DNA from: Thermoleophilia bacterium UBA2241
GTDB taxonomy: Bacteria > Actinomycetota > Thermoleophilia > UBA2241
Length of the DNA: 27,604 nt
Direction: 5' to 3'
NCBI GenBank assembly: GCA_002347645.1
Contig: DDYF01000058.1
Coordinates: 1 to 27,604, forward strand
Shown here: piece after piece, positions 7,513-15,861 of the stretch
Layout of the letters: each line of letters begins with the position of its first letter
How positions within the stretch are numbered: position 1 is the stretch's first letter
Program-made: the position numbers and the translations under genes
The notes under the pieces: model-generated
Told to the model about the DNA's origin: nothing
The model's database searches: none
What the model saw: the letters and a program-made list of their open reading frames with translations, nothing else

Positions 7513-8829
7513 ATGACGAAGCTCGCCCCACGCTCGATCCGGCCGGTGAGACTCGACCTTGACGCCGTGGTTCGGATCCCGGGCTCGAAGAGCATCACGA
7601 ACAGGGCGCTCCTGCTGGCCGCCCTCGCGGGTGGGCGCTCGAGCCTCGAGGGGGTCCTCGACGCCGACGACACGCGCGCGTTCGCCGGCGCGCTGCGCTG
7701 CCTCGGGTTCCAGGCGGCGGGTACGCTTCTCGACGACGCACCAAAGGAAGACGGCGGGGCGAGGCGGCTCGACGTGGACGGCGCCGCCGGTCGCATCCCC
7801 GCCCGCGAGGCCGCAGTCTGGTGCGCAGACGCCGGCACGGCCGCGCGGTTCCTGGTCGCGGCCTGCGCGGCCGGGCGCGGCCGCTACGCGTTCGACGCCT
7901 CGGCGCAGCTGCGCCGGCGGCCGATGGGGCCGCTCCTCGACGCGCTCCGCGCGCAAGGAGCGGCCTTCGAGCCGGCCGCCGCGCGCGCGCTCCCCTTCAC
8001 CGTCGTCGCGGACGGCCTTGCGGGCGGCCGCCTGGAGCTGCCGGGCAGTGTCTCGAGCCAGTTCGTCTCGGCGTTGCTCCTCGCCGCGCCGCTGGCGCGC
8101 GTCCCGCTCACCCTCGCCGTGCAGGGCCTGGTCAGCCGGCCGTACGTCGACATGACGCTGGCGATGATGCGCCAGTTCGGCGTGGCGCCGGAGCGGGACG
8201 GGTACTCGTCCTTCCGCGTCGTACCGTCCGGGTACGTCGCGCAGCGATACGTCGTCGAACCCGACGCCTCCACCGCCTCGTACTTCTTCGGCGCCGCGGC
8301 GGTCGGGCCGGGTCGCGTGACCGTGCCCGGCCTCCGCCGCCGCGGCGGCCTCCAGGGCGACGTCGGCTTCCTCGACGTCCTCGAAGCCATGGGCTGTCGC
8401 ATCACCGACGGCGCCGGGGGCATCACCGTCGAGGGTCCCGCGACCTCGCTCGCGGGGCTCACGGTCGACATGGCCGACATCCCGGACACGTTCATGACAC
8501 TGGCGGCGATCGCGCCGTTCGCCGCCGGGCCGGTCACCGTCACCGGCATCGGTAACGTCCGCCTCAAGGAGTCGGACCGCATCGCCGCCGTCGAGGAAGG
8601 CCTGCGCCGTGTCGGCGTGCGCTGTGCCTCGGGTCCCGACCATCTGCGCGTGTTCCCCGGCGCGACGCACGGGGGTGTCATCGACCCGCACGGCGACCAC
8701 CGCATCGCGATGAGCTTCAGCGTGCTCGGACTGCGCACGCCCGGGGTCGTCATCGAGGATCCCGGGTGCGTCCGCAAGACCTGCCCGGGCTTCTTCACAC
8801 TCTGGGAGCAGATCGAGGCGGAGCCCTGA
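7513..8829 (+). CDS. aroA: 3-phosphoshikimate 1-carboxyvinyltransferase (EPSP synthase)
   Basis: AroA transfers the enolpyruvyl group of PEP to shikimate 3-phosphate in the shikimate pathway, in the cytosol. The 438-residue product shows the family landmarks: IPGSKSITNRALLLAALAGG with Lys26-Ser27, the DAGTAARFLVAACAAG segment, LPGSVSSQFVSALLLAAPLA, VRLKESDRIAAVEEGL, and the PEP-site motif DPHGDHRIAMSF near the end. Length is normal and the two-domain fold is complete. The ATG at 7513 has only a weak GCGGACGG upstream, but homologues begin close to here. It stands alone among chorismate genes in this window; no aroK, aroB or tyrA is adjacent. Confidence 0.96.
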   Translation: MTKLAPRSIRPVRLDLDAVVRIPGSKSITNRALLLAALAGGRSSLEGVLDADDTRAFAGALRCLGFQAAGTLLDDAPKEDGGARRLDVDGAAGRIPAREAAVWCADAGTAARFLVAACAAGRGRYAFDASAQLRRRPMGPLLDALRAQGAAFEPAAARALPFTVVADGLAGGRLELPGSVSSQFVSALLLAAPLARVPLTLAVQGLVSRPYVDMTLAMMRQFGVAPERDGYSSFRVVPSGYVAQRYVVEPDASTASYFFGAAAVGPGRVTVPGLRRRGGLQGDVGFLDVLEAMGCRITDGAGGITVEGPATSLAGLTVDMADIPDTFMTLAAIAPFAAGPVTVTGIGNVRLKESDRIAAVEEGLRRVGVRCASGPDHLRVFPGATHGGVIDPHGDHRIAMSFSVLGLRTPGVVIEDPGCVRKTCPGFFTLWEQIEAEP

Positions 8830-8936
8830 CCGTGGCACGTCCGCAGGTGGACGCCGGCGCGACGGCAGGCGGGCTGTGGCGCCGGACTCCCCGGCGGGGT
8901 ACGCTGAGGCGCTGACACGGTTGAGGGAGGGAAGGC

Positions 8937-10199
8937 ATGACTGACGAGGCGAAGCCGCCCAAGAAGCAGCCGGCCGGCTCCTCGAAGCGACCGCGCAGAC
9001 CGGCGAACGCCGGGGGCAAGCCGGGAGCGAAGAAGCCGGCGGCGGGCAGGACCGCCGCGAAGAAGCCCGCCGCCGGGACGTCGTCTGTCCCTGTATCTTC
9101 GACGCGCAAGGTCGCGGCGAAGACGACGGCCGCGAGCAAGGCCGCCGCCACCGAGCCCGCGCCTCCCGACGCCGCCGTCACGCAGCCCCTCCCGGCGGAC
9201 GAGGCACGGGCCGCCACAACGGCGCTCCTGGCCGACGCCGCCACTGCGACGCTCCCGGCCGACTCCGCCGCTCCAACGACGAGCGGCAGCGACCAGCCGA
9301 CACAGGTGGACCCCGGACCCGACGAGTCCGCCACGCACGTCGCGGGTGGAGCGGCACCGCCGTTCGCGCCGGTCCCCCAGGCCGTCGACCCTTCGGGCGG
9401 AGGCGACCGGGGTGTCACGGTCTGGCTGATCGTCGTTCTCGCGCTCGCCGCCGCGCTCGCCATCGTGCTGGTGTGGGCGTACGTTCTGCGCGATACCGGC
9501 GAGCAGTTCGTGGGCACGTGGGCGCCCGCCGACGGAGACGGCGGCGGGCTCGTCGTCAGCCTGCGCGACGGCGACTTCACCGTGGCCGTGTTCGACACCG
9601 ACCTGGAGCCCTCGGGTACGTACCCGGCCGTTCGCGACGGCGACGATCTCACCTTCCGCTTCACCGACACGCAGAGCGGCCGCGGCCTGATGAAGGCCCG
9701 CCTGACCCACGTCGACGAGCGCGACGTCCTCGTCATGCGTCTGACCTGGGCCGGCACCCAGGGGGCGTCGCAGGAGTACATGCGCGTCGACGCCCTTCGG
9801 GCTGAGACGCCGCCTCCCGCGCCGGCTCCAGCCGTGACGACCATGCCCACGGCAAGCCCGTCGGCGTCTCCGTCTGGGTCTCCGGTGCCCCTCCCCTCGC
9901 CCACCGCCAGCGACACGACACAGTCCGACCAGCAGGTCGTGGACGGGATCGTCGCGATCCAGGTGGGAGTGCTCAACTGGTCGATGGCCCACGGCGACAT
10001 GTTCCCCGCCCCGGTGGACGTCGCGCAGGACGGGGCGGTCGGTGAGCTGGTGTCCCCATGGCCGAGGAACCCGTTCTCTGGCCAGCCGATGGCGACAGGC
10101 ACGGAGCCGGGCGACTACACCTACGAGCAGCTGAACGGGGGACGGGGGTACAAGCTGGTCGGCCACCTCGCCGGCGGCCTGACCTTCACAGTGCCCTGA
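8937..10199 (+). CDS. Membrane protein: Lys/Ala/Pro tail, TM helix, GTW domain, pilin-like module
   Basis: The 420-residue protein has four parts. Residues 1-70 are rich in Lys, Ala and Pro with KKPAAG-type repeats, like the tails of histone-H1-like bacterial proteins. A long acidic/Pro/Thr linker follows. One membrane helix lies near 162-183 (VWLIVVLALAAALAIVLVWAYV). A GTW domain runs from about 189 to 290, resembling that of the 6239 protein, then a Pro/Ser/Thr linker. From about 334 to the end is a pilin-headgroup-like module with WPRNPFSGQPM, GDYTYE and YKLVGHLAGG. The tail should be cytoplasmic and the rest outside. The ATG at 8937 follows GAGGGAGGGAAGG. No named family is recognised for the whole protein. 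Confidence 0.75.
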   Translation: MTDEAKPPKKQPAGSSKRPRRPANAGGKPGAKKPAAGRTAAKKPAAGTSSVPVSSTRKVAAKTTAASKAAATEPAPPDAAVTQPLPADEARAATTALLADAATATLPADSAAPTTSGSDQPTQVDPGPDESATHVAGGAAPPFAPVPQAVDPSGGGDRGVTVWLIVVLALAAALAIVLVWAYVLRDTGEQFVGTWAPADGDGGGLVVSLRDGDFTVAVFDTDLEPSGTYPAVRDGDDLTFRFTDTQSGRGLMKARLTHVDERDVLVMRLTWAGTQGASQEYMRVDALRAETPPPAPAPAVTTMPTASPSASPSGSPVPLPSPTASDTTQSDQQVVDGIVAIQVGVLNWSMAHGDMFPAPVDVAQDGAVGELVSPWPRNPFSGQPMATGTEPGDYTYEQLNGGRGYKLVGHLAGGLTFTVP

Positions 10200-10221
10200 G
10201 GCCCGACATGACCTACCTGAC

Positions 10222-11190
10222 GTGATGCGGGCGATCCGCGTCAGCGCCTTCGGTCCGCCCGACGTCCTCGTGCCCGTGGACGTCCCCGTCCCCGTGCCGG
10301 GAGCGGACGAAGTGCTCGTCCGCGTCGAAGCGGCCGGCGTGAACCCGGTCGACACGTACATCAGGGCCGGTTCCTACAGCGAAGCGCCCGCGCTCCCGTA
10401 CACGCCGGGCGCCGACGCCGCGGGCGTCGTCGAGCTTGTCGGGCCGGGCGTCACCCAAGGGCTCGAGGAAGGACGGCGCGTCTACACGGCGGGTTCGCGC
10501 ACCGGGACCTACGCCGAGCTCGTCGTCTGTGCCGAGGACCAGGTGCATCCTCTGCCCTACGGCGTGAGCGCCGCCCAAGGCGCCGCGCTCGGCACGCCGT
10601 ACGCGACGGCCCACCGCGCGCTGTTCCAGCGCGGCCGGGCCGTCGCCGGCGAGACCGTGCTCGTCCACGGCGCCAGCGGCGGCGTCGGCATCGCCGCCGT
10701 CCAGTGGGCCCTCGCCGCCGGGCTCACGGTCATCGGCACCGCGGGGAGCGCCGAAGGACGGGCACTGGTCGCCGCCCAGGGCGATGTCCACGTCCTCGAC
10801 CACCGCGCCGCCGGGCATCTCGCCGTGGCGACCGACATCACCGAGGGACGCGGGATCGACCTGGTCGTCGAGCTACTCGCGAACGCCAATCTCGGCGCCG
10901 ACCTGCCGGCGCTCGCCATGGGGGGTCGTGTCGTCGTCGTCGGCAGCCGGGGGACGGTCGCCGTCGACCCGCGCGACCTCATGAACAGGGAGGCCGAGAT
11001 CAGAGGCATGCGCCTGCCGAACGCCTCGCCGGCCGACCTGGCGGCCGCCCATGCGGCGATCGGCGTCGGGCTGGCCGAAGGCCGCCTGCGGCCCGTCGTC
11101 GGCCGCGAGCTCCCGCTCGCGGAGGCCGCGCGCGCCCACCGCGAGGTCATCACAGGACCGGCGGCGGGAAAGATCGTCCTCGTGCCCTGA
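10222..11190 (+). CDS. NADPH:quinone oxidoreductase-type zinc-independent MDR protein
   Basis: The 322-residue product is a medium-chain dehydrogenase/reductase of the quinone oxidoreductase (QorA/zeta-crystallin) branch. A GroES-like N-terminal domain starts MRAIRVSAFGPPDVLVPVDV and includes AAGVNPVDTYIRAG and YTPGADAAGVV. The Rossmann domain carries VLVHGASGGVGIAAVQWALAAG and GTAGSAEGRALV. The zinc-ligand cysteines of alcohol dehydrogenases are absent, as expected. Such enzymes reduce quinones or other conjugated carbonyls with NADPH in the cytosol. GTG at 10222 and ATG at 10225 are adjacent possible starts, with no strong ribosome-binding site. It converges with the next gene, the stop codons being 2 bp apart. 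Confidence 0.88.
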   Translation: MMRAIRVSAFGPPDVLVPVDVPVPVPGADEVLVRVEAAGVNPVDTYIRAGSYSEAPALPYTPGADAAGVVELVGPGVTQGLEEGRRVYTAGSRTGTYAELVVCAEDQVHPLPYGVSAAQGAALGTPYATAHRALFQRGRAVAGETVLVHGASGGVGIAAVQWALAAGLTVIGTAGSAEGRALVAAQGDVHVLDHRAAGHLAVATDITEGRGIDLVVELLANANLGADLPALAMGGRVVVVGSRGTVAVDPRDLMNREAEIRGMRLPNASPADLAAAHAAIGVGLAEGRLRPVVGRELPLAEAARAHREVITGPAAGKIVLVP

Positions 11191-11192
11191 GG

Positions 11193-12224
11193 TCACGCCC
11201 CTCGCGGCGCGAAGAGGTAGTGCGACACGCCCCACTGCGCCCCGCTGTCGAAGGCGAACGTCTCCGCGCAGGCGATGAAGAAGAGGCGCCAGGCGGCCCA
11301 CCAGCGTTGTGCCCGGTGCTCCCCGTAGGTGGCTGCGAGGATGGGCCGTACCTCTGCCCTCTGCGCATCGAAGCGCGTGAGCCAGGCCTCGAGGGTGCGT
11401 GCGTAGTGCGTGCCGTCCACGAGCCAGCGTTCCGCCACCTCGAGGTCGTCCTGGAACTCGAGGAAGAGGTCGTGCCCAGGCATGGTTCCGCCACTGAAGA
11501 ACGTGCGCCCCATCCAGTCGGAGTCGTCGCCGCTGAACTCGTAGGCGAAGCGGCGGTTGCTGAAGACGTGCACGAACGCGCGACCGTCCGGGGCGAGCCA
11601 GTCGCGCACGCGCCGGAACGCCTCGCCGTAGTTGCGGACGTGCTCGAGCATCTCGACGGAGACCACGCGGTCGAAGCGTCGCCCGGGGTCGAAGTCGTTG
11701 ACGTCGCCGACCTGGTGGACGACGCCGGCGAGCCCGCTGGCCGCCGCGGCGGCGGTCACGTGCTCGCCCTGGGTGCGCGAGTTCGACACGGCCAGCACGC
11801 GGCAAGCCGGGAAGTGCTCGGCGACGTAGAGTGCGAGCGAGCCCCAGCCGCACCCGAGGTCGAGCACGTCCATGCCGTCGGCGATGCCGGCGCGCGCGCA
11901 CGTGAGGGCGAGCATGGCCTCCTCGGCGGCGCCGATGTCCGCGACACCGTCGGGCCAGAGACACGCGGAGTACTTGAGGCGCGGCCCGAGAAAGGTGGCG
12001 AAGAAGCGTGTCGGAAGCTCGTAGTGCTGCTCGTTCGCACGGTCGGTGTGCAGGGCGATGGGCTGGAGGCGGAGGCGGGCGGCGGCGCGCCGGACCTGTG
12101 CCGCCGAATCGCCGCCCGCCTCGGCCTCCAGCCGGTCCAGCAGCCGCGCGAGCCGGGCCCGCACCGCGCGTCTGAGCAGCCCGTCGGGGACGACGCCTCT
12201 GTCGAGGATGGGCTCGTACCACAT
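11193..12224 (-). CDS. CFA-synthase-like SAM-dependent methyltransferase
   Basis: The 343-residue protein contains a class I methyltransferase core with VLDLGCGWGSLALYVAEHFP as the SAM-binding loop. It also has the upstream signature NEQHYELPTRFFATFLGPRL and KYSACLW found in cyclopropane-fatty-acyl-phospholipid synthases and in plant coclaurine N-methyltransferases. The C-terminal RLFFIACAETFAFDSGAQWGVSHYLF region resembles the latter branch. Substrate could be a membrane lipid acyl chain or an amine. The ATG at 12224 begins the conserved protein; the frame stays open much further upstream over the divergent FAD gene, but that extension is antisense noise. It shares a 135-bp divergent promoter region with the FAD oxidoreductase. 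Confidence 0.85.
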   Translation of the reverse strand: MWYEPILDRGVVPDGLLRRAVRARLARLLDRLEAEAGGDSAAQVRRAAARLRLQPIALHTDRANEQHYELPTRFFATFLGPRLKYSACLWPDGVADIGAAEEAMLALTCARAGIADGMDVLDLGCGWGSLALYVAEHFPACRVLAVSNSRTQGEHVTAAAAASGLAGVVHQVGDVNDFDPGRRFDRVVSVEMLEHVRNYGEAFRRVRDWLAPDGRAFVHVFSNRRFAYEFSGDDSDWMGRTFFSGGTMPGHDLFLEFQDDLEVAERWLVDGTHYARTLEAWLTRFDAQRAEVRPILAATYGEHRAQRWWAAWRLFFIACAETFAFDSGAQWGVSHYLFAPRGA

Positions 12225-12359
12225 GGTGCCTAGTGTGCCTCGCCCGCCGGGTCTGCGCCATCCGCCGCACCCCTCGACTCCACAGTGTCGCCGGCCCTCG
12301 ATCGGGCGAGGGATGTAGGATGCGCTCGGGCATCCCGAAGCGCCACCGAGGAGGGCACC

Positions 12360-13736
12360 GTGACCGACTACCGTTCCCGAAGCCTCTGGCTCGACGGCGT
12401 GCCGGGTGATCTCGCGCCGCGCCCGGGCCTCCCCGGCCCGGTGGACGTCGACGTCGCCGTCGTCGGCGCCGGCCTCACGGGGCTCTGGACCGCCTACTAC
12501 CTCAAGAAGGCCGACCCGCACCTGCGCATCGCGGTGCTCGAACGCGAGATCGCCGGGTTCGGTGCGTCGGGCCGCAACGGCGGGTGGTGCTCGTCGTTCT
12601 TCGCCGGCTCTCGCGAGCGCACTGCGAAGTGGCACGGGCGGGCCGCCGCGATCGCCATGCAGCGCGCGATGTTCGACACGGTCGACGAGGTGGGGGGCGC
12701 CGTCGATGCCGAAGGTATCGACGCGCGCTTCCACAAGGGCGGCGCGTTCGTGCAGGCCTCCACCGCGCCGCAGCTGCTGCGCGCTCAGGAGGAGATCGAG
12801 TACGAGCGCTCCTGGGGCTTCGGCGAGGAGGACTACCGGCTGCTGGGCGCCGAGGAGGCCCGGTCGCGCATCGCCGCGACGGGCAGCCTCGGCGCCTCCT
12901 TCACGCCGCACTCCGCCTGCGTCGACCCGGCCCGACTGGCGCGCGGCCTTGCCGACGTCGTCGAGAAGCTGGGCGTGCCCATCTACGAGCGCACGCCCGC
13001 CCTGCGCCTGGCCGCGGGCCGGGTCGACACGCCGGCCGGCGCCGTGACCGCCGAGGTCGTCGTCAGGGCGACCGAGGGCTACACAGCGGAGCTGCCCGGT
13101 TTCGAACGCGCGCTCCTGCCCCTGTACTCGCTGATGATCGCGACGGAACCGTTGCCCGCCCCGGTCTGGGACGCCATCGGCTGGCGCGAGCACGAGACCT
13201 TCAACGACGAGCGCTTCCTCATCATCTACGCCATGCGGACCGACGACGACCGGCTGGCCATCGGCGGCCGCGGCGCACCCTACCACTGGGGCTCGCGGGT
13301 GAGCGACGACTTCGTCCGGGAGCCGCGCGCCTTCGAGGCGCTCACGGGCGTCGTCCGCCAGCTGTTCCCGCAGATGGGCGACGTCAAGGCCACCCACACG
13401 TGGGGCGGCCCGATAGCCATCCCGCGTGACTGGTACAGCTCCGTCGGCTTCGACCGGGCGTCCGGAAGAGCCTGGGCCGGAGGCTATGTCGGCGACGGCG
13501 TCTCGACCACCAACCTCGCCGGGCGTACGCTGCGCGACCTCATTCTCGGACACCAGACCGAGATCACGGCGCTGCCGTGGGTGAACCATCGCTCGCCGCT
13601 CTGGGAGCCCGAACCGCTACGCTGGCTCGCCGTCAACGCCGCGATGAAGGCGATGGCAAGCGCCGACAGCTACGAAGAGCGTACCGGGCGGCCCTCCAGG
13701 CGGGCGACGATGGTCAAGAGACTCATCGGCGCCTGA
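12360..13736 (+). CDS. FAD-dependent amine/amino acid oxidoreductase, DAO family
   Basis: The 458-residue protein is a DAO-superfamily flavoenzyme. The dinucleotide-binding motif VAVVGAGLTGLWTAYYLKK lies at about residues 33-50. The FAD-contact motif GFGASGRNGGWCSSFF follows, and a C-terminal flavin segment includes GYVGDGVSTTNLAGRTLRDLI. The architecture is closest to gamma-glutamylputrescine oxidase (PuuB) and related amine oxidases that convert primary or secondary amines to aldehydes or imines. The GTG at 12360 follows GAGGAGGG; the frame is open to 12285 but those residues look unconserved. A -10-like TAGGAT lies at 12316-12321. With a PotD-like binding protein and methylamine methyltransferases also in this window, a role in amine breakdown is plausible but is inference. 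Confidence 0.85.
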   Translation: MTDYRSRSLWLDGVPGDLAPRPGLPGPVDVDVAVVGAGLTGLWTAYYLKKADPHLRIAVLEREIAGFGASGRNGGWCSSFFAGSRERTAKWHGRAAAIAMQRAMFDTVDEVGGAVDAEGIDARFHKGGAFVQASTAPQLLRAQEEIEYERSWGFGEEDYRLLGAEEARSRIAATGSLGASFTPHSACVDPARLARGLADVVEKLGVPIYERTPALRLAAGRVDTPAGAVTAEVVVRATEGYTAELPGFERALLPLYSLMIATEPLPAPVWDAIGWREHETFNDERFLIIYAMRTDDDRLAIGGRGAPYHWGSRVSDDFVREPRAFEALTGVVRQLFPQMGDVKATHTWGGPIAIPRDWYSSVGFDRASGRAWAGGYVGDGVSTTNLAGRTLRDLILGHQTEITALPWVNHRSPLWEPEPLRWLAVNAAMKAMASADSYEERTGRPSRRATMVKRLIGA

Positions 13737-13821
13737 CGATGTGTTGCCTGCGCCGGAGACACCCCCGGGGTTTGACGGCGCGGCGCCGAACGGTACAAGG
13801 TCACGAGGATCGAGGAGGATG

Positions 13822-14328
13822 ATGGCGACGACGCGCACCATGCGGCTGACCACACGAGACTGGACCGGCGACGGGATCATCACCGTCGTCGCCGGTCTGC
13901 TCGTCGCCGTCGCCGTCCTGCTGCCGTGGGCGAACGAGCGCGTCCTCGGCCGTCGCGTGAGCTACGCGCTGACCAAGCCCGACGACATCAACGGCGCGCT
14001 GGGCACGCCCTGGGGCTCGCCCATGCTTGCCGTCGCCGCCATCATCGTGGCGCTCGGGGTCGTGATGATCGTCGCCGGCCCGCACCGGCTGGCGCTCCTC
14101 TCCGGCCCGGCCGTCGCCCTGTCCGGGATCGCGGTCTGCATGCTCGCGCTCACCGCGGCCCGGCACGCGCTCTCCTGGGAGTACGCCGCAGGATCCGGGC
14201 TCATGCTGGCCCTCCTGGTCGGCATCCTGCTGGTGCCGATCGGCGTCGCCTCCGCGATGGTCGGGTTCATGCTGCGCCGGCGAGCCGGCGCGACCGACGT
14301 CCCCGCCACCGAAACGCCCGCGGCCTGA
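13822..14328 (+). CDS. Four-helix membrane protein of unknown function
   Basis: The 168-residue protein has four predicted membrane helices at about 18-36, 67-85, 91-112 and 124-150. A short polar loop after helix 1 holds WANERVLGRRVSYALTKPDDIN, and the C-terminal tail is short and Ala/Thr-rich. I do not recognise a family. AGGAGG lies at 13813-13818, so ATG 13822 is favoured over ATG 13819, which is too close; a further in-frame ATG lies at 13840. It follows the FAD oxidoreductase on the same strand by 85 bp and converges with the mttB-family gene, leaving only 13 bp between stops. Confidence 0.7.
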   Translation: MATTRTMRLTTRDWTGDGIITVVAGLLVAVAVLLPWANERVLGRRVSYALTKPDDINGALGTPWGSPMLAVAAIIVALGVVMIVAGPHRLALLSGPAVALSGIAVCMLALTAARHALSWEYAAGSGLMLALLVGILLVPIGVASAMVGFMLRRRAGATDVPATETPAA

Positions 14329-14341
14329 CGGGCGTCGTCCC

Positions 14342-15847
14342 TCAGGCCAGACGCTCCGCCTCCCGGTCCGCCGCCGCGACGATCGCGTCGAGCTCCGCCT
14401 GCACGTCGCTGCCCAGCGGTTCGGGCCGATGCTCGCGCGCGAGGCGGCGGAACTCGGCGAGGGCGGCGGCGCGGGCCGGTTCCAGACCGGCCGCCGCGCC
14501 GCCCCCACGCGCCTCTTCCGCCCGGCGCGCCTCCTCCGCCGCTTCCCGTCCGACGCGGGTCAGCCACAGCGGCAGACGGTGGTCCCTCAGGTGCGTTCGC
14601 GTGTGCTTCTGGCCCATGAAGTGGCCGCGCGGCCCGACCTCGCGGATGACGTCGAGGGCGAGGTCCTCCTCCCTGAACGCCGCGACACCGACCATCGCCG
14701 CCGCGTGGCGCATCGCCTCGCAATCGCGGATCACCTTGTCCGGGTGCAGGACGGTCGAGCCGGCCTCCAAGCCGATCGAGCCGCAGATCTCCGCGCCGTA
14801 CAGCGGGACGGTCACCGCCCCGATGCCTGTCTTGACCCCCGACTGCCATCCCGGGCCGGGCGCGTCGCTGCTGAACGAGCCGCCACCGAGGCTCGGGACG
14901 CCCCAGGCGTGCGCCAACTGGACGGCGATGCGCTCCGACGGGCTCGCGAGCTCGCACAGGTAGCCTCCGGTCAGCGGGTCCATGAGCGAGACGAAGAACG
15001 AGTGGAACACGGCGGCACCGGGGACGGCGAGCTGGACAAGCGTCATGCCGCTGACGACCTCGGCGTCGGCGACGACGATCGCGCCCAGCTCGGTGGCCGG
15101 CGCCGTCGAGCCCATCGTCGGCATCGCCATGAAGCTGAGCGGGATGCCGGCCTCGGCGTAGGCCAGCGCACACTCGAGCCCATGCGCATCGTGGGCCAGC
15201 GGCGAGATCGTGCAGACGTTGCCGCAGATGGGTGGCCGGCGGCGACGCTCGGCGTCGCCGCCGGCCACCACCGTCGCCATGTCCACGACGTACTTCGCGA
15301 GCTGGGGGTAGACCGTCGTCGCCCCGCGCACGTGCTTGCGCGTGTTGCTCAGGCCCGCGTGGCACTCGTGGAGCGGCGCCGTGCGCCCGTGGTCCTGGGC
15401 GCTGACCGGCGGCCAGAAGAAGGCGAGCGGCGGCAGGGCGTCGCAGACGCGCGCCATGAGCTCGACGTCGGCCTTGCGCGAGGAGCGGACCTCCCCCGTG
15501 TCCGGGTCGGCGACCTTCGTCCCCACGCCTTCGGTGCAGAGGTAGCAGCGGCTCCCGTCGAGCACGAGGTCGAGCCGCTCTTCGCGCCCCGCGAGGACGA
15601 ACGAGCGCGGGGCGCTCGCCATGGCATCCGTGACGACGTCGGGCGGGATGCGCACGACGTCGTCATCGCCGACCCGCGCGCCGTAGCCGGCGAGGATCTC
15701 TCGCGCGCGCGCCGAAGGCACGTGCACGCCCACCTCCTCGAGGACCGTCAGCGTGCCCTCGCGCAGACGCGCGATCTGGGCCTCGCTGAGCGGGTCCTGT
15801 CCCGGGCGCGCCGGGAAGCTCACGATGTCGGGCGTGGGGCTGCTCAT
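14342..15847 (-). CDS. MttB superfamily methyltransferase without pyrrolysine
   Basis: The 501-residue protein belongs to the trimethylamine methyltransferase (MttB) superfamily, whose members pass a methyl group from a methylated amine to a cognate corrinoid protein. The N-terminal LLD-like helix region (LSEAQIARLREGTLTVLEEVGVHVPS) and a TIM-barrel body with TVYPQLAKYVVDMATVVAGG and GSIGLEAGSTVLHPDKVIRDCE support this. The frame is full length with no internal TAG, so it is of the non-pyrrolysine type. Characterised non-Pyl members act on quaternary amines such as glycine betaine, proline betaine or carnitine. The ATG at 15847 follows GGAGGGA. It is the last gene of the three-gene mtbB unit, 14 bp after the preceding gene. 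No corrinoid protein gene is in the window. Confidence 0.87.
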   Translation of the reverse strand: MSSPTPDIVSFPARPGQDPLSEAQIARLREGTLTVLEEVGVHVPSARAREILAGYGARVGDDDVVRIPPDVVTDAMASAPRSFVLAGREERLDLVLDGSRCYLCTEGVGTKVADPDTGEVRSSRKADVELMARVCDALPPLAFFWPPVSAQDHGRTAPLHECHAGLSNTRKHVRGATTVYPQLAKYVVDMATVVAGGDAERRRRPPICGNVCTISPLAHDAHGLECALAYAEAGIPLSFMAMPTMGSTAPATELGAIVVADAEVVSGMTLVQLAVPGAAVFHSFFVSLMDPLTGGYLCELASPSERIAVQLAHAWGVPSLGGGSFSSDAPGPGWQSGVKTGIGAVTVPLYGAEICGSIGLEAGSTVLHPDKVIRDCEAMRHAAAMVGVAAFREEDLALDVIREVGPRGHFMGQKHTRTHLRDHRLPLWLTRVGREAAEEARRAEEARGGGAAAGLEPARAAALAEFRRLAREHRPEPLGSDVQAELDAIVAAADREAERLA

Positions 15848-15861
15848 GCGTCCCTCCGTTC

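Noticed and set aside
11193..13589. 798-aa version of the methyltransferase
   Set aside because: The N-terminal 455 codons are antisense to the FAD oxidoreductase and show no family features. The conserved protein begins at 12224.
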